From Mesorhizobium sp. NZP2298 (GTDB taxonomy: Bacteria; Pseudomonadota; Alphaproteobacteria; Rhizobiales; Rhizobiaceae), in contig NZ_CP033365.1 of the NCBI RefSeq assembly GCF_013170825.1, positions 3,174,001 through 3,238,000 of the forward strand: DNA of 64,000 nt, in the 5' to 3' direction. The position numbers and the translations under genes are program-made. Of the stretch, positions 1-7,932 are shown in pieces. Below the pieces are notes generated by a model. It made no database searches, was not told the origin of the DNA, and worked only from the letters and a program-made list of their open reading frames with translations. Position 1 is the stretch's first letter, and every line of letters starts with the position of its first letter.

Positions 1-46
1 TATTTTCGGGGGTCGCGCCGCCGGTGCCGGAATGGATGTCGGTCAT
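1..46 (-). CDS. N-terminus of an unidentified protein, cut by the window edge
   Basis: An ATG at 46-44 on the minus strand opens a frame that reads MTDIHSGTGGATPEN and runs off the window. A purine-rich stretch (AGGGAAAAAGGACC) lies directly upstream and could serve as ribosome binding site. It is in the same orientation as the DUF899 gene that ends at 157, about 110 bases away, so it may be the next gene of that operon. Fifteen residues are too few to assign a family. Confidence 0.5.
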   Translation of the reverse strand, partial: MTDIHSGTGGATPEN

Positions 47-156
47 GGTCCTTTTTCCCTGATGATCATGCCAGTGACGAGGCCAGGGCTTGGGTTCCTC
101 GCCCCACGGTGTGGGCAAGAGGAACCCAGGCTGGATGGGGCGTCGATCCACCGGTC

Positions 157-909
157 CTATTGTTCGCCCTTGTCGCGGAAGGCGGCTTCGCCTGCGGCGG
201 ACACTTCGGCCCATTTCTTGTCGGCCCCGGCTTCGTAATTGTCGTGCCAGTTCCACCAGCTGTAGAGCGGCGTCTGGGGATAGCCTTCGGGCGAGTCCTC
301 CCAGACCTCCTGGCGACCGAGCGGGGTGGCGTCGAGGTAGCTCCAGACCGTGCCCATCGCCTCGTCGCCGCGGCTGTTGATGAAATAGGTGCGGAAGACG
401 CGGTCGCCGTCATGGATGAAGACGTTGTGGCCATGCCATTCGTCGACCCCGAAGTCTTTGTCGAAGCTGTCGGTGATGGTGTACCAGGGCATTTCCCAGC
501 CCATCCGCGTCTTCAGCCGCGCAATGTCGGCCTGCGGGGCGCGCGAGGCGTAGGCGAGCGTGGTGTCGCGGGCGTTGAGATGGGCGAGGTGGCCGACCTG
601 GTCGGCGCCGAGCGAGCAACCGCGGCAGGCGTGATCGGGCCAGCCATAGACACCGGGCTCGAAGAAGGCGCGGTAGACGATCAGCTGGCGGCGGCCTTCG
701 AACAGGTCGAGCAGGCTTGCCTTGCCGTTGGGGCCCTCGAACACATAGGCCTTGTCCACTTCCATCCACGGCATGCGCCGGCGTTCGGCGGCCAGCGCGT
801 CCTTGGCGCGCAGCGTCGCTTTCTCCTTCACCAGCATCTTTTCGCGCGCGGTGTCCCATTCCTGCCTCGAAACGATCGGCGGGGTCTTCATCGTCATGTG
901 CTTGGTCAT
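157..909 (-). CDS. DUF899 family thioredoxin-like protein
   Basis: This 250-residue protein matches the DUF899 family, which adopts a thioredoxin-like fold and has no settled reaction. A CxxC pair (C95-R-G-C98) sits in the segment ACRGCSLGADQVGHL, where a thioredoxin-type motif is expected. It is followed by the aromatic-rich C-terminal part (YSWWNWHDNYE) usual for the family. It looks cytoplasmic, with no signal peptide. The first ATG (909) has GGAGAAG eight bases upstream and overlaps the stop of a 67-residue ORF as ATGA, so translation is probably coupled. A regulator gene is transcribed divergently from 1224. A redox or detoxification role is inference. Confidence 0.85.
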   Translation of the reverse strand: MTKHMTMKTPPIVSRQEWDTAREKMLVKEKATLRAKDALAAERRRMPWMEVDKAYVFEGPNGKASLLDLFEGRRQLIVYRAFFEPGVYGWPDHACRGCSLGADQVGHLAHLNARDTTLAYASRAPQADIARLKTRMGWEMPWYTITDSFDKDFGVDEWHGHNVFIHDGDRVFRTYFINSRGDEAMGTVWSYLDATPLGRQEVWEDSPEGYPQTPLYSWWNWHDNYEAGADKKWAEVSAAGEAAFRDKGEQ

Positions 910-1109
910 TGATCTTCTCCTTTGCCAGTCATGGGGCCGTCGTGGCCTGTGATCGCCCGGGGATCCTGAGCCAGGGTGGGGCGATGAGGGACGGGTGTTG
1001 CAAAAGCGGTCGGATCCGCATCGTCCGGTCCGGCGCAGCAGGGGTGACGTCGGGCATGCCCGGCGCCGTCCTTCGATGCGTCGAGAGCAAGGTCGGTTGA
1101 GACAGTCAT
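906..1109 (-). CDS. small ORF (67 aa) coupled to the DUF899 gene
   Basis: The ATG at 1109 follows a good ribosome binding site (AGGGAGA about 5 bases upstream). The frame ends in a TGA at 908-906 that overlaps the DUF899 start as ATGA. The peptide is rich in Ala, Asp, Pro and His and has one CC pair (RRHPCCAGPDD). No domain is recognisable. The RBS and the overlap favour real translation, as either a small protein or a leader that couples expression of the next gene. It could also be the worn-down remains of an upstream gene whose tail still drives coupling. Confidence 0.5.
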   Translation of the reverse strand: MTVSTDLALDASKDGAGHARRHPCCAGPDDADPTAFATPVPHRPTLAQDPRAITGHDGPMTGKGEDQ

Positions 1110-1223
1110 TGCGTTCTCCCTGGTGCGCCGCCCGTTGCCGATGCGGCTTGCTGCTTGGCCGTGGTGACTTAAGTTAGGGCGGTGCTTCGCGAAGGTGGGA
1201 GTTACAAGTGTGACGGGATTTGA

Positions 1224-2444
1224 ATGGACTCGCTGATCACGGCGGCGGCACTTGCGCTGGCGGCGGGCGATCCGCTCGGCGCGCTCGACCGCGTCGCCCT
1301 GCGCGAGGACGCGCCGGCCCTGGCGCTGCGCGGCATCGCCATGGCGCAGCTCGGCGACTTCGACCGCGCCAAGCTTTTGTTGCGGCGCGCGGCCCGCGCG
1401 TTCAGCCCGAAAGAAGCCGTCGCGCGCGCCAGATGCGTCGTCGCCGAGGCCGAGATCGCGCTGGTCTCGCGCGATCTGGGCTGGCCCGCCAAGGCGCTCG
1501 ACGCGGCGCGGACCGCTCTGGAGAAGCATGGCGACCGGCTGAACGCGGCGCATGCCGGCCAACTCAAGGTTCGGCGCCTGTTGCTGATCGGCCGCCTCGA
1601 CGAGGCCGAACATGTGCTGGCGGGGCTTGACCCGACGCCGCTGCCGCCGGCCGCGAGGGCCGCCCATGAGCTCGCTGTCGCCGGCATCGCCATGCGGCGC
1701 CTCAGGATCCGGCCGGCGCGCGCGGCGCTGGAATGGGCACGCAACGCCGCCCGCCAGGCCGGTATTCCAGGCCTCATGGCGGAGGTCGCCAGCGCATCGC
1801 TGGCGCTCGAAACACCGGCGGCGCGGCTGATCACGCAAGGTGCGGAGCGGCCGCTGCTGCTCGAAGAGGTCGAGGCGCTGCAGGCATCGCCGGCGCTGGT
1901 CATCGACGCCATTCGCCATGTCGTGCGCGCCGGCGCCAGCACCGTCTCGCTGGCGAGCCGGCCGGTGCTGTTCGCGCTGGCGCGTGCGCTTGGCCAGGCG
2001 TGGCCCGGGGATGTATCGCGCGAGGATCTCGTGGCGCGGGCCTTCGGCGGCAAGCACGCCGATGAATCGCACCGCGCGCGCCTGCGCGTCGAGATCGGCC
2101 GGCTGCGCGCCGAGCTTGCCGCGCTGACGGATATCAGCGCCACCAAGCGCGGCTTCACGCTGGCGCCGCGCGAGGGGCGCGCGGTGATGGTGCTGGCGCG
2201 GCCGATCGAGGAACGGCACGCGGCGGTGCTGGCCTTGCTCGCCGACGGCGAGGCCTGGTCGAGCTCGGCGCTGGCGCTGGCGCTCGGCACTGGCCAGCGC
2301 AGCGTGCAGCGGGCGCTCGAGCCGCTTGCCGACGCCGGCAAGGTACAGTCCTTCGGCCATGGCCGGGCGCGTCGCTGGATGACGCCGCCAGTGGCCGGAT
2401 TCACGACCACCTTGTTACTCCCGGCGCCGCTGCCGAACGGCTAA
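1224..2444 (+). CDS. TPR and winged-helix transcriptional regulator
   Basis: This 406-residue protein starts with Ala-rich helical pairs resembling TPRs (about residues 1-200). The middle segment (about 265-320) reads like an OmpR-type winged helix (SREDLVARAFGG, then RARLRVEIGRLRAEL, then KRGFTLAP). A second helix-turn-helix-like segment follows (about 335-385, SALALALGTGQRSVQRAL). The start has GGGA six bases upstream. It is divergent from the DUF899 pair with about 110 bases between, so it probably controls those genes or the beta-propeller gene downstream. The signal it senses cannot be read from the sequence. Confidence 0.75.
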   Translation: MDSLITAAALALAAGDPLGALDRVALREDAPALALRGIAMAQLGDFDRAKLLLRRAARAFSPKEAVARARCVVAEAEIALVSRDLGWPAKALDAARTALEKHGDRLNAAHAGQLKVRRLLLIGRLDEAEHVLAGLDPTPLPPAARAAHELAVAGIAMRRLRIRPARAALEWARNAARQAGIPGLMAEVASASLALETPAARLITQGAERPLLLEEVEALQASPALVIDAIRHVVRAGASTVSLASRPVLFALARALGQAWPGDVSREDLVARAFGGKHADESHRARLRVEIGRLRAELAALTDISATKRGFTLAPREGRAVMVLARPIEERHAAVLALLADGEAWSSSALALALGTGQRSVQRALEPLADAGKVQSFGHGRARRWMTPPVAGFTTTLLLPAPLPNG

Positions 2445-2533
2445 GGTGTGGCGATATTCAGGTGAGGCCGGCCTGCAAATGGCGGCCTGACCCGGATTTC
2501 GACACCTTGGATGACGACCATGAGGATCAAGAC

Positions 2534-3166
2534 ATGAAACATTCAGCGGCCGAAATCCTGCGCGAATACGGACCCTTTTCCGGGGTGGAGCGGGTGCATG
2601 GGGTGAGCTTCGACGGCGAGAACGTCTGGTTCGCCTCGGGCGACAGGCTGAACGCCTTCGATCCGGAAAGCGGGCAGGCGCTGCGTTCGATCGACGTCGC
2701 GGCGCATGCCGGCACCGCCTATGACGGGCAGCATTTCTTCCAGCTCGCCAATGATCGCATCCAGAAGATCGATCCCGATACAGGCAAGGTGGTCGCCACG
2801 ATCCCGGCGCCGGGCGGCGGCCGCGATTCCGGGTTGACCTGGGCCGAAGGCACGCTTTGGGTGGGGCAGTACCGGGAACGCAAGATCCACCAGATCGATC
2901 CCGAGACCGGACAAATCCTGCGCACGATCGAATCCAACCGCTTCGTCACCGGGGTGACGTGGGTGGACGGCGAGCTGTGGCATGCCACCTGGGAAGGCGA
3001 CGAGAGCGATCTGCGCCGCGTCGACCCACAGACCGGCAAGGTCCTGGAGAGGCTCGACATGCCTGATGGTATCGGCGTCTCGGGGCTGGAATCCGATGGC
3101 GGCGACCGCCTCTTCTGCGGCAGCACATCCTCTGGGGTGGTGCGGGCGGTGCGTCGGCCGAAATGA
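2534..3166 (+). CDS. beta-propeller protein, glutamine cyclotransferase/PQQ-repeat-like
   Basis: The protein has 210 residues with repeating blade-like units, each carrying a D(P/S)-x-T/S-G-x-(V/I/A)-L core (FDPESGQALRSID, IDPDTGKVVATI, IDPETGQILRTIE, VDPQTGKVLERLD). This is typical of PQQ-like or glutaminyl cyclotransferase-type propellers. There is no signal peptide, and five or so short blades is small for a closed propeller. ATG 2534 is chosen because GAGGA lies eight bases upstream. The longer frame from 2462 lacks an RBS. It lies 90 bases after the regulator gene and may be co-transcribed with it. A sugar-lactone or surface-binding role would be a guess. Confidence 0.75.
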   Translation: MKHSAAEILREYGPFSGVERVHGVSFDGENVWFASGDRLNAFDPESGQALRSIDVAAHAGTAYDGQHFFQLANDRIQKIDPDTGKVVATIPAPGGGRDSGLTWAEGTLWVGQYRERKIHQIDPETGQILRTIESNRFVTGVTWVDGELWHATWEGDESDLRRVDPQTGKVLERLDMPDGIGVSGLESDGGDRLFCGSTSSGVVRAVRRPK

Positions 3167-3308
3167 GACGGTTCTCCTGACAGGGGCATCAGGCCTGGCA
3201 GCCCGCCTTTGCGAATTTGTCCACTGGTGACTGGCCGTCGCCCCAGTGCGCGCCTAGATAGGCTGCGTTGGGCGACCGCCCGGACATCTCTTCGCAAAGG
3301 AACCGACC

Positions 3309-4139
3309 ATGCCCGAACAGATCACGCTGAACGACGGCGCCACCATTCCCCAGCTTGGCCTTGGCGTCTGGCAGGTCGATCGTGACATTACGGCTGATGT
3401 GGTGGGCTGGGCGATCAAGGCCGGCTACCGGCTGATCGACACTGCCGAGGGCTACCAGAACGAGGAGGGCGTCGGCGAGGCGATCCGCGCCGCCGGCGTG
3501 CCGAGAAGCGAGCTCTTCATCACCTCGAAACTGCGCAACGGCGCGCATCAGCGCGATGCGGCCCTTCGCGCTTTCGACGATACGATGAAGAAGCTCGGCA
3601 TCGAGCAGCTCGACCTGTTCCTGATCCACTGGCCGGTACCCAGCCAGGACAAATATGTCGAGGCCTGGAAGACGCTTGTCGAATTGAAGCAGGCGGGGCG
3701 GATCAAGTCGATCGGTGTCTCGAATTTCAACCAGGATCATCTGGAGCGCATTATCGGCGAGACCAGCGTAGTTCCCGTGGTCAACCAGATCGAACTGCAT
3801 CCCCGTTTCCAGCAGCGCGAGCTCAGGCATTTCCATGCCCGCTACGGCATCCACGCCGAAAGCTGGAGCCCGCTGGGCAGCGGCCGGCTGCTCACCGACC
3901 CGACGATTGCCGGGATTGCGGGGAAGCACGGCAAGTCGGCCGCGCAGACCATCATCCGCTGGCATCTTCAGGAGGGCTTGATCGTCATCCCGAAGTCGAT
4001 CCACCAGGATCGCATCGCGGCCAATTTCGACGTCTTCGATTTCGAGCTGGACGAGCAGGACCTGAAGACGATCGCAGGCATGGATTCGGCCGATGGACGC
4101 GACGGACCGAACCCGGCCACGGCGGCATTCCTGTTTTGA
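3309..4139 (+). CDS. aldo/keto reductase, 2,5-diketo-D-gluconate reductase type
   Basis: This 276-residue TIM-barrel reductase uses NADPH to reduce aldehydes and ketones. The catalytic tetrad is visible as D44 (RLIDTA), Y49 (EGYQ), K74 (ITSKL) and H107 (LIHWP). The family signatures GVSNF and the C-terminal PKSIHQDRIAAN coenzyme loop are present. Length and motifs fit the AKR5 / DkgA-B group. The natural substrate is not evident. It ends two bases before the convergent Rieske ferredoxin gene and has its own leader after 3166. Confidence 0.92.
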   Translation: MPEQITLNDGATIPQLGLGVWQVDRDITADVVGWAIKAGYRLIDTAEGYQNEEGVGEAIRAAGVPRSELFITSKLRNGAHQRDAALRAFDDTMKKLGIEQLDLFLIHWPVPSQDKYVEAWKTLVELKQAGRIKSIGVSNFNQDHLERIIGETSVVPVVNQIELHPRFQQRELRHFHARYGIHAESWSPLGSGRLLTDPTIAGIAGKHGKSAAQTIIRWHLQEGLIVIPKSIHQDRIAANFDVFDFELDEQDLKTIAGMDSADGRDGPNPATAAFLF

Positions 4140-4140
4140 G

Positions 4141-4458
4141 CTAGTCCGGCAGATCGACCAGCACGGCGCCGCCTTCCAAGCGCGCTGCGTAGCTCTTGAG
4201 ATTGATGCAGGGCGGGAGGCGTTTTGCTGCGCCGGTGCGATAGTCGAAGGCGCCGCCGTGCTTGGGGCATTCGACCTCGTAGTCCATCACCAGCCCGTCG
4301 GCGAGGTGGACCGCCTCATGGGTGCACAGCCCGTCGGTGCAGAACACTTCGTCGTCGGGCGAGCGGAAGATGGCGTAGGTCCGGCCGCCATGATCGAAAC
4401 GGCGCGCGCCTTCCTGTTCGATGTCGTCGAGGCCGCAGGCCTTGATCCAACTGGACAT
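4141..4458 (-). CDS. MocE-like Rieske [2Fe-2S] ferredoxin
   Basis: This 105-residue single-domain Rieske protein has the cluster ligands C45-T-H47 and C64-P-K-H67, with the usual GGAFD after the second pair. It is soluble and probably passes electrons to an oxygenase. Such short ferredoxins are annotated MocE-like after the rhizopine catabolism genes, where they occur beside a diiron hydroxylase, as here (hydroxylase at 4533-5537). It is the last gene of a minus-strand operon that begins at the PanB-like gene. AAGGAAG sits just ahead of the ATG. No reductase gene is present in the cluster, so the electron donor must be encoded elsewhere. Confidence 0.9.
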   Translation of the reverse strand: MSSWIKACGLDDIEQEGARRFDHGGRTYAIFRSPDDEVFCTDGLCTHEAVHLADGLVMDYEVECPKHGGAFDYRTGAAKRLPPCINLKSYAARLEGGAVLVDLPD

Positions 4459-4532
4459 GTTGCTTCCTTCTTTGTCGCATGATGTGAGCGCGCCGGCTGG
4501 CGCCGTCTACTGGCTGCCTGGTCGGGCCGGGG

Positions 4533-5537
4533 TCAGTTGGCGGCGTTGGCGCGCGCCTTCTTCTTCTCGTAGCGAGCCTGCATGCGGGCCTCACCTTCCT
4601 TGCCGCCGTCGTGGAAAGTGCCCAACCATCGGTCGAACGGGATGAGACCGTCGCCGTAGTTCACCTCGAAATATTTGTGGTGGAGGTAGTGGATATAGGC
4701 ATGGCTATCGACGCTGGCCTTCTCGCCCAGCTCGATCTTGTCGAAGCCGACATGGCCGGGAATGGCGCCGAAGCCGGCATAATTCAGTTGGTAGAGCGCC
4801 AGGATCGGGTTGGACGGAATGACGAGGTGCCAGAGCGCCACGCCGAGGTAGCCGAACTGCTCGACCGGGTGCATCGCCAGCGACGACCACGGCGACGGGT
4901 TGACCGAATTGTGGTGCACCGAATGCACCCATTTGTAGAGCGGCGGCCAGTGGATCGCGCGGTGCAGCAGGAAGAAATGCGTCTCGTGGATGATCGGCAC
5001 CGCCAGCGCCAGGCAGAAGAGGTAGATCGGGTGCGAAGTGAAGGTCAGCCACGGCACATAGCCATTGGCGTAGGCGTAGAGAACGCCGACCTCTATCGCC
5101 GTCCAGATCGGCATGCCGGTGCCGAAGGTGCGCAGCATGTTGTCGAGGTTCTGGTTCTGGAAGAAGAACGCCTTGCTCTTCTGCTCCGACGGCCATTTGC
5201 CGTTGTATTTGAATCGGTTGCCCTGGCTTCTCAAGATGTAGAGTCGGAGTTCGAAGGCACCGAAGAACACAAGCAATGCCGCGCAGTTGACGAGGAACAG
5301 CCGCAGGATCCAGCCCCAGCCAAGCGTCTTCATCACCTCGACATCGGGCAGCACGAAGTGCCACCAGGCCACCGCCGAGAGCGCGAAAAGGAGATTGTAG
5401 GGCAGGAAATAGTGCGGCAGCCATTTCAGGAACGCCAGCGGTTGCGGCGGGAAGGTAAAGAGCGGCGCCGTGCCGGCAGGCTCGTTCGGCGCCCAGTCGC
5501 CGCGCTTGTTGCGTGTGCCGTATTTCAGATCGTCCAT
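4533..5537 (-). CDS. membrane diiron hydroxylase (sterol desaturase/fatty acid hydroxylase family)
   Basis: The 334-residue integral membrane protein has several hydrophobic helices (about 40-60, 76-100, 145-185, 230-260). Its histidine clusters bind two irons in this family: H184-E-T-H187 with H192, H205-S-V-H-H209, and H283-Y-L-H-H287. The enzyme should insert oxygen into a lipid-like or other hydrophobic substrate and needs a ferredoxin, which the next gene supplies. ATG 5537 is chosen for GAGG upstream and because the extra 42 N-terminal residues of the longer frame are low-complexity. It lies 22 bases after the PanB-like gene, so the two are surely co-transcribed. Confidence 0.9.
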   Translation of the reverse strand: MDDLKYGTRNKRGDWAPNEPAGTAPLFTFPPQPLAFLKWLPHYFLPYNLLFALSAVAWWHFVLPDVEVMKTLGWGWILRLFLVNCAALLVFFGAFELRLYILRSQGNRFKYNGKWPSEQKSKAFFFQNQNLDNMLRTFGTGMPIWTAIEVGVLYAYANGYVPWLTFTSHPIYLFCLALAVPIIHETHFFLLHRAIHWPPLYKWVHSVHHNSVNPSPWSSLAMHPVEQFGYLGVALWHLVIPSNPILALYQLNYAGFGAIPGHVGFDKIELGEKASVDSHAYIHYLHHKYFEVNYGDGLIPFDRWLGTFHDGGKEGEARMQARYEKKKARANAAN

Positions 5538-5559
5538 GGCGGCCTCACAAGGTGCTGGT

Positions 5560-6351
5560 TCACAAGGATTGGGAGAGGGTGAGAAAGCGGTCGTAGGCGG
5601 CATCGTCCATGTCCACCTGGTGCCTGGCCTCGGGGTAAAGGCCATCTGCCACGTCGCGACCAAAGGCGCGGAAGGCGGCGATGCGCTTTTCCTGCAGTTC
5701 GGCTTCCAGCGTGACGAAGTCGGCGTAGCGCCTGGCGTGGCGCGGATAGTGGCCGGTATGAGTGCCGAGCACGTCAGAGGAAAACAGATACTGCGTGTCG
5801 CAGGCGCTGCCGCAACCCATGCCCATGGTGATCAGCGGCGTCGAGCGGGTGACGTGCTCGGCAAGCCTGACCGGCACCACCTCGACCTCGATGCAGGCCG
5901 CGCCCGCATTCTCCAAATCCTTGGCGGCGCGCAGCACCGTGATCGCTTCTTCGGCTGATTTGCCGATGGCGCGGAAATTGGTCCAGGTGGCGCGGTTGGG
6001 CACCAGGCCGACATGGCCGGTGACGGGAATGCCCTCGACCGCCATGGCTTCGATGAAGCGCGGCGAATGCGATGAATAGACCGCATCGGCGCCGCGCTTC
6101 ATCATCGCGAAGCCGAGCCGCACCGCCTCATCAGGCGAGGCGACCGCGCCGTGCGGCATCCCCACGGAGAGGAAGGCGAAGGGTGCTGCCTGGCGAATGG
6201 CTTCGAGATTGTGGTCGGGTTCGCAGGACAGGATGACGATGTCGCTGGCGACGGCGGCGCCGGCCTCGGCCGGGGTGTCGACATGCAACTGCAGCCATTT
6301 CTTGCTGCCCTTGGCGCCTTGCAGGTCGTGTACCGTCAGCCGTCTGGTCAC
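5560..6351 (-). CDS. PanB-like ketopantoate hydroxymethyltransferase paralogue
   Basis: The 263-residue TIM-barrel protein resembles 3-methyl-2-oxobutanoate hydroxymethyltransferase. It keeps the GIPVTGHVGLVPNRATW segment and the AGAACIEVEVVP region with its conserved Glu. The family's metal-binding GDS loop is ILSCEPDHN here, and the IGIGAG-dGQ loop reads MGMGCGSACDTQ. It is therefore probably a paralogue with another aldehyde/ketoacid aldol reaction, not housekeeping PanB. GTG 6351 is chosen because GGGAGG lies about six bases upstream. The upstream ATGs at 6384 and 6366 precede that RBS. It is the first gene of the operon behind the operator at 6413-6428. Confidence 0.8.
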   Translation of the reverse strand: MTRRLTVHDLQGAKGSKKWLQLHVDTPAEAGAAVASDIVILSCEPDHNLEAIRQAAPFAFLSVGMPHGAVASPDEAVRLGFAMMKRGADAVYSSHSPRFIEAMAVEGIPVTGHVGLVPNRATWTNFRAIGKSAEEAITVLRAAKDLENAGAACIEVEVVPVRLAEHVTRSTPLITMGMGCGSACDTQYLFSSDVLGTHTGHYPRHARRYADFVTLEAELQEKRIAAFRAFGRDVADGLYPEARHQVDMDDAAYDRFLTLSQSL

Positions 6352-6412
6352 CAGTGATCCTCCCATTTGCGAGAGGCGTAGCATCGCGGCCGGCGGAAGG
6401 CCGCTTGTTCCT

Positions 6413-6428
6413 TGATCAAATCAGATCA
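6413..6428 (-). promoter_or_regulatory. operator O1 in front of the panB-like operon
   Basis: The sequence TGATCAAATCAGATCA is a 16-bp site with TGATC...GATCA inverted arms. It overlaps the stop codon of the LacI-type gene and lies about 60 bases upstream of the GTG of the PanB-like gene. An exact copy in inverse orientation lies at 7444-7459, upstream of the regulator itself. Confidence 0.75.
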
Positions 6429-7433
6429 AAGGTTCTCGGCGGTGAAGGTGATGAAGCGGATCGGCGGGTTGTCGATTGGCAGATCGTGCAGGCCAAGCCG
6501 GGCCAGGATGAGATCGATGGCGCGGCGCGCTTGCGCTTCCGGCGCCTGGTCGAGCACGACGTCCATGGTCCCCGCGCGCAGGGCAGCACCGCTGCGCTCG
6601 GTGAGTTCATGGCCGACGAAGAAAATCTCGTGGCGGCGCGGATGGGGAGCCAGCACCTCGTTCAGCGAGCCGTTGCCGCCGCCGGCGTTGTAGAAGCCGG
6701 CGAGATCGGGGCGCTGGCCCAGCACATCGACGAGAAGGTCGGCGCTGCGGCGCCCTTCGTCATGGCCAAACAGCACCTCGGCGAAGGTGAGGTCGGCGCG
6801 CGGGTGCTCGGCAAGATAATCGGAAAAGCCGCGGATGCGGTCGCGGTGCACCTGGTAGATCTGGCTGTGGCAGAGCGCGACGATGCTACCACTGCCCATC
6901 TGCATGCGGCTCATCAACTGCGCGGCCATGCGGCCGGCGGCGTAATTGTCGATGCCGACATAATCGGCCTTCGAGCCCGCGATGCGGGTCACCACCTGGA
7001 CCGTCGGCACGCCTTGCCCTTCGACTTCGGCCAGCGCCGCACGGATCAGCGGATCGTCCGGCACCGCCAGGATCAGCCCGCCACGGCGCATGCCGGGCTC
7101 GCGGATGCGCCGGGCGATGGCCGTGGCGTCGCCTTCGTCGAGGAAGGTCCGGTGCACGGCGACCGTGCGGTCGAGTGTGGCGGCGATGCGCTCGAAGGCA
7201 CGGGACAGGCGGGAGAAAAAGGTCGAGTCCGGCCGCACCAGGATGACCTCGATGCGGATGATGCCGCGATGCGCCTCGGGAAGCCGGCGCGGATAATCGA
7301 GCGAGCGCGCGGCGGTGACCACCTTCTCCACCGTCTCGGGTCGCACGCCGCCCCGGCCGTTGAGAACGCGCTCGACCGTCGCGGTGCCGACGCCGGCGCG
7401 GCGGGCAATAGCGGCGAAGGTCGGCTTGGTGAT
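6426..7433 (-). CDS. LacI-family regulator with a non-standard start codon
   Basis: The protein has an N-terminal LacI helix-turn-helix (TKPTFAAIARRAGVGTATV then ERVLNGRGG) followed by a periplasmic-binding-protein-like sensor domain. The first ATG/GTG/TTG in frame is the GTG at 7346, which would delete the whole DNA-binding helix pair. The frame is open back to 7487 but holds only CTG, ATC and ATT as possible starts. AGGAG at 7444-7440 is six bases from an ATC at 7433, which I take as the start (335 residues). CTG at 7460 is the alternative. The flanking identical operators imply autoregulation and control of the PanB/hydroxylase/ferredoxin operon. The ligand is unknown. Confidence 0.82.
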   Translation of the reverse strand: MTKPTFAAIARRAGVGTATVERVLNGRGGVRPETVEKVVTAARSLDYPRRLPEAHRGIIRIEVILVRPDSTFFSRLSRAFERIAATLDRTVAVHRTFLDEGDATAIARRIREPGMRRGGLILAVPDDPLIRAALAEVEGQGVPTVQVVTRIAGSKADYVGIDNYAAGRMAAQLMSRMQMGSGSIVALCHSQIYQVHRDRIRGFSDYLAEHPRADLTFAEVLFGHDEGRRSADLLVDVLGQRPDLAGFYNAGGGNGSLNEVLAPHPRRHEIFFVGHELTERSGAALRAGTMDVVLDQAPEAQARRAIDLILARLGLHDLPIDNPPIRFITFTAENL

Positions 7434-7443
7434 GGCGGGCTCC

Positions 7444-7459
7444 TGATCTGATTTGATCA
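7444..7459 (-). promoter_or_regulatory. operator O2 in front of the LacI-family gene
   Basis: Read on the minus strand this is TGATCAAATCAGATCA, identical over 16 bases to O1 at 6413-6428. It abuts the ribosome binding site of the regulator, a position suited to autorepression. Confidence 0.75.
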
Positions 7460-7487
7460 GGGAGATATCATATCTTGCTGGGAACCC

Positions 7488-7796
7488 TCAAATCCCCGAC
7501 CCATCCAACTGCTGGGCATCCTCACCCTCCCAGGGCGCCGGCAGCGAGCCGCCGCGGCTGAGGTTGGCCGAGGGCAGGGGCATCCAGCACTTCAGCTCGG
7601 GGTCGGCGTATTCGACGACGCGGCCGGGCGAGGAATCCGACGCCCGCCAGCCTTCGCCGGCGAACTGGTCGCCGCGCGACCAATAGGCGAGGTCGACTTC
7701 GGCCGGTCCCTGCTCGGAGGGACGGACCGTGACCAGGATGCGGCTGCCGTCCTTGGGCGCTGTCGACATGTGGCGCCACCGTTCGGGCTCGTCCAT
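7488..7796 (-). CDS. conserved hypothetical protein (102 aa)
   Basis: This is a small soluble protein that begins MDEPERWRHMSTAPKDGSRI. The W-x-x-MSTAPKDG-x-x-I-L-V opening is one I recognise from a group of rhizobial and phage-associated hypotheticals. Tryptophans and a WMPLPS motif follow. The ATG has GGAGGA six bases ahead. Its stop lies 28 bases before the operator of the LacI-family gene, in the same direction. It is divergent from the GST gene, 136 bases away. Function unknown. Confidence 0.72.
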   Translation of the reverse strand: MDEPERWRHMSTAPKDGSRILVTVRPSEQGPAEVDLAYWSRGDQFAGEGWRASDSSPGRVVEYADPELKCWMPLPSANLSRGGSLPAPWEGEDAQQLDGSGI

Positions 7797-7932
7797 CGCA
7801 TTTCCTCCTGCCTTTGGTGCGAGAGGAAGTGTCGCCTCGCCATCGGGGCCGGTCAACCCAAACTTTGTCGGATTGCACCGTCCACTTTCGTCCTTGGTCT
7901 GGCGATGTTCGCCAGGACAAGGAGAGGCATTC

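Noticed and set aside
906..2360. A long minus-strand frame opposite the TPR/winged-helix regulator
   Set aside because: Most of it is the antisense shadow of the regulator. Only its last 67 codons, with their own RBS, are retained as a small ORF.
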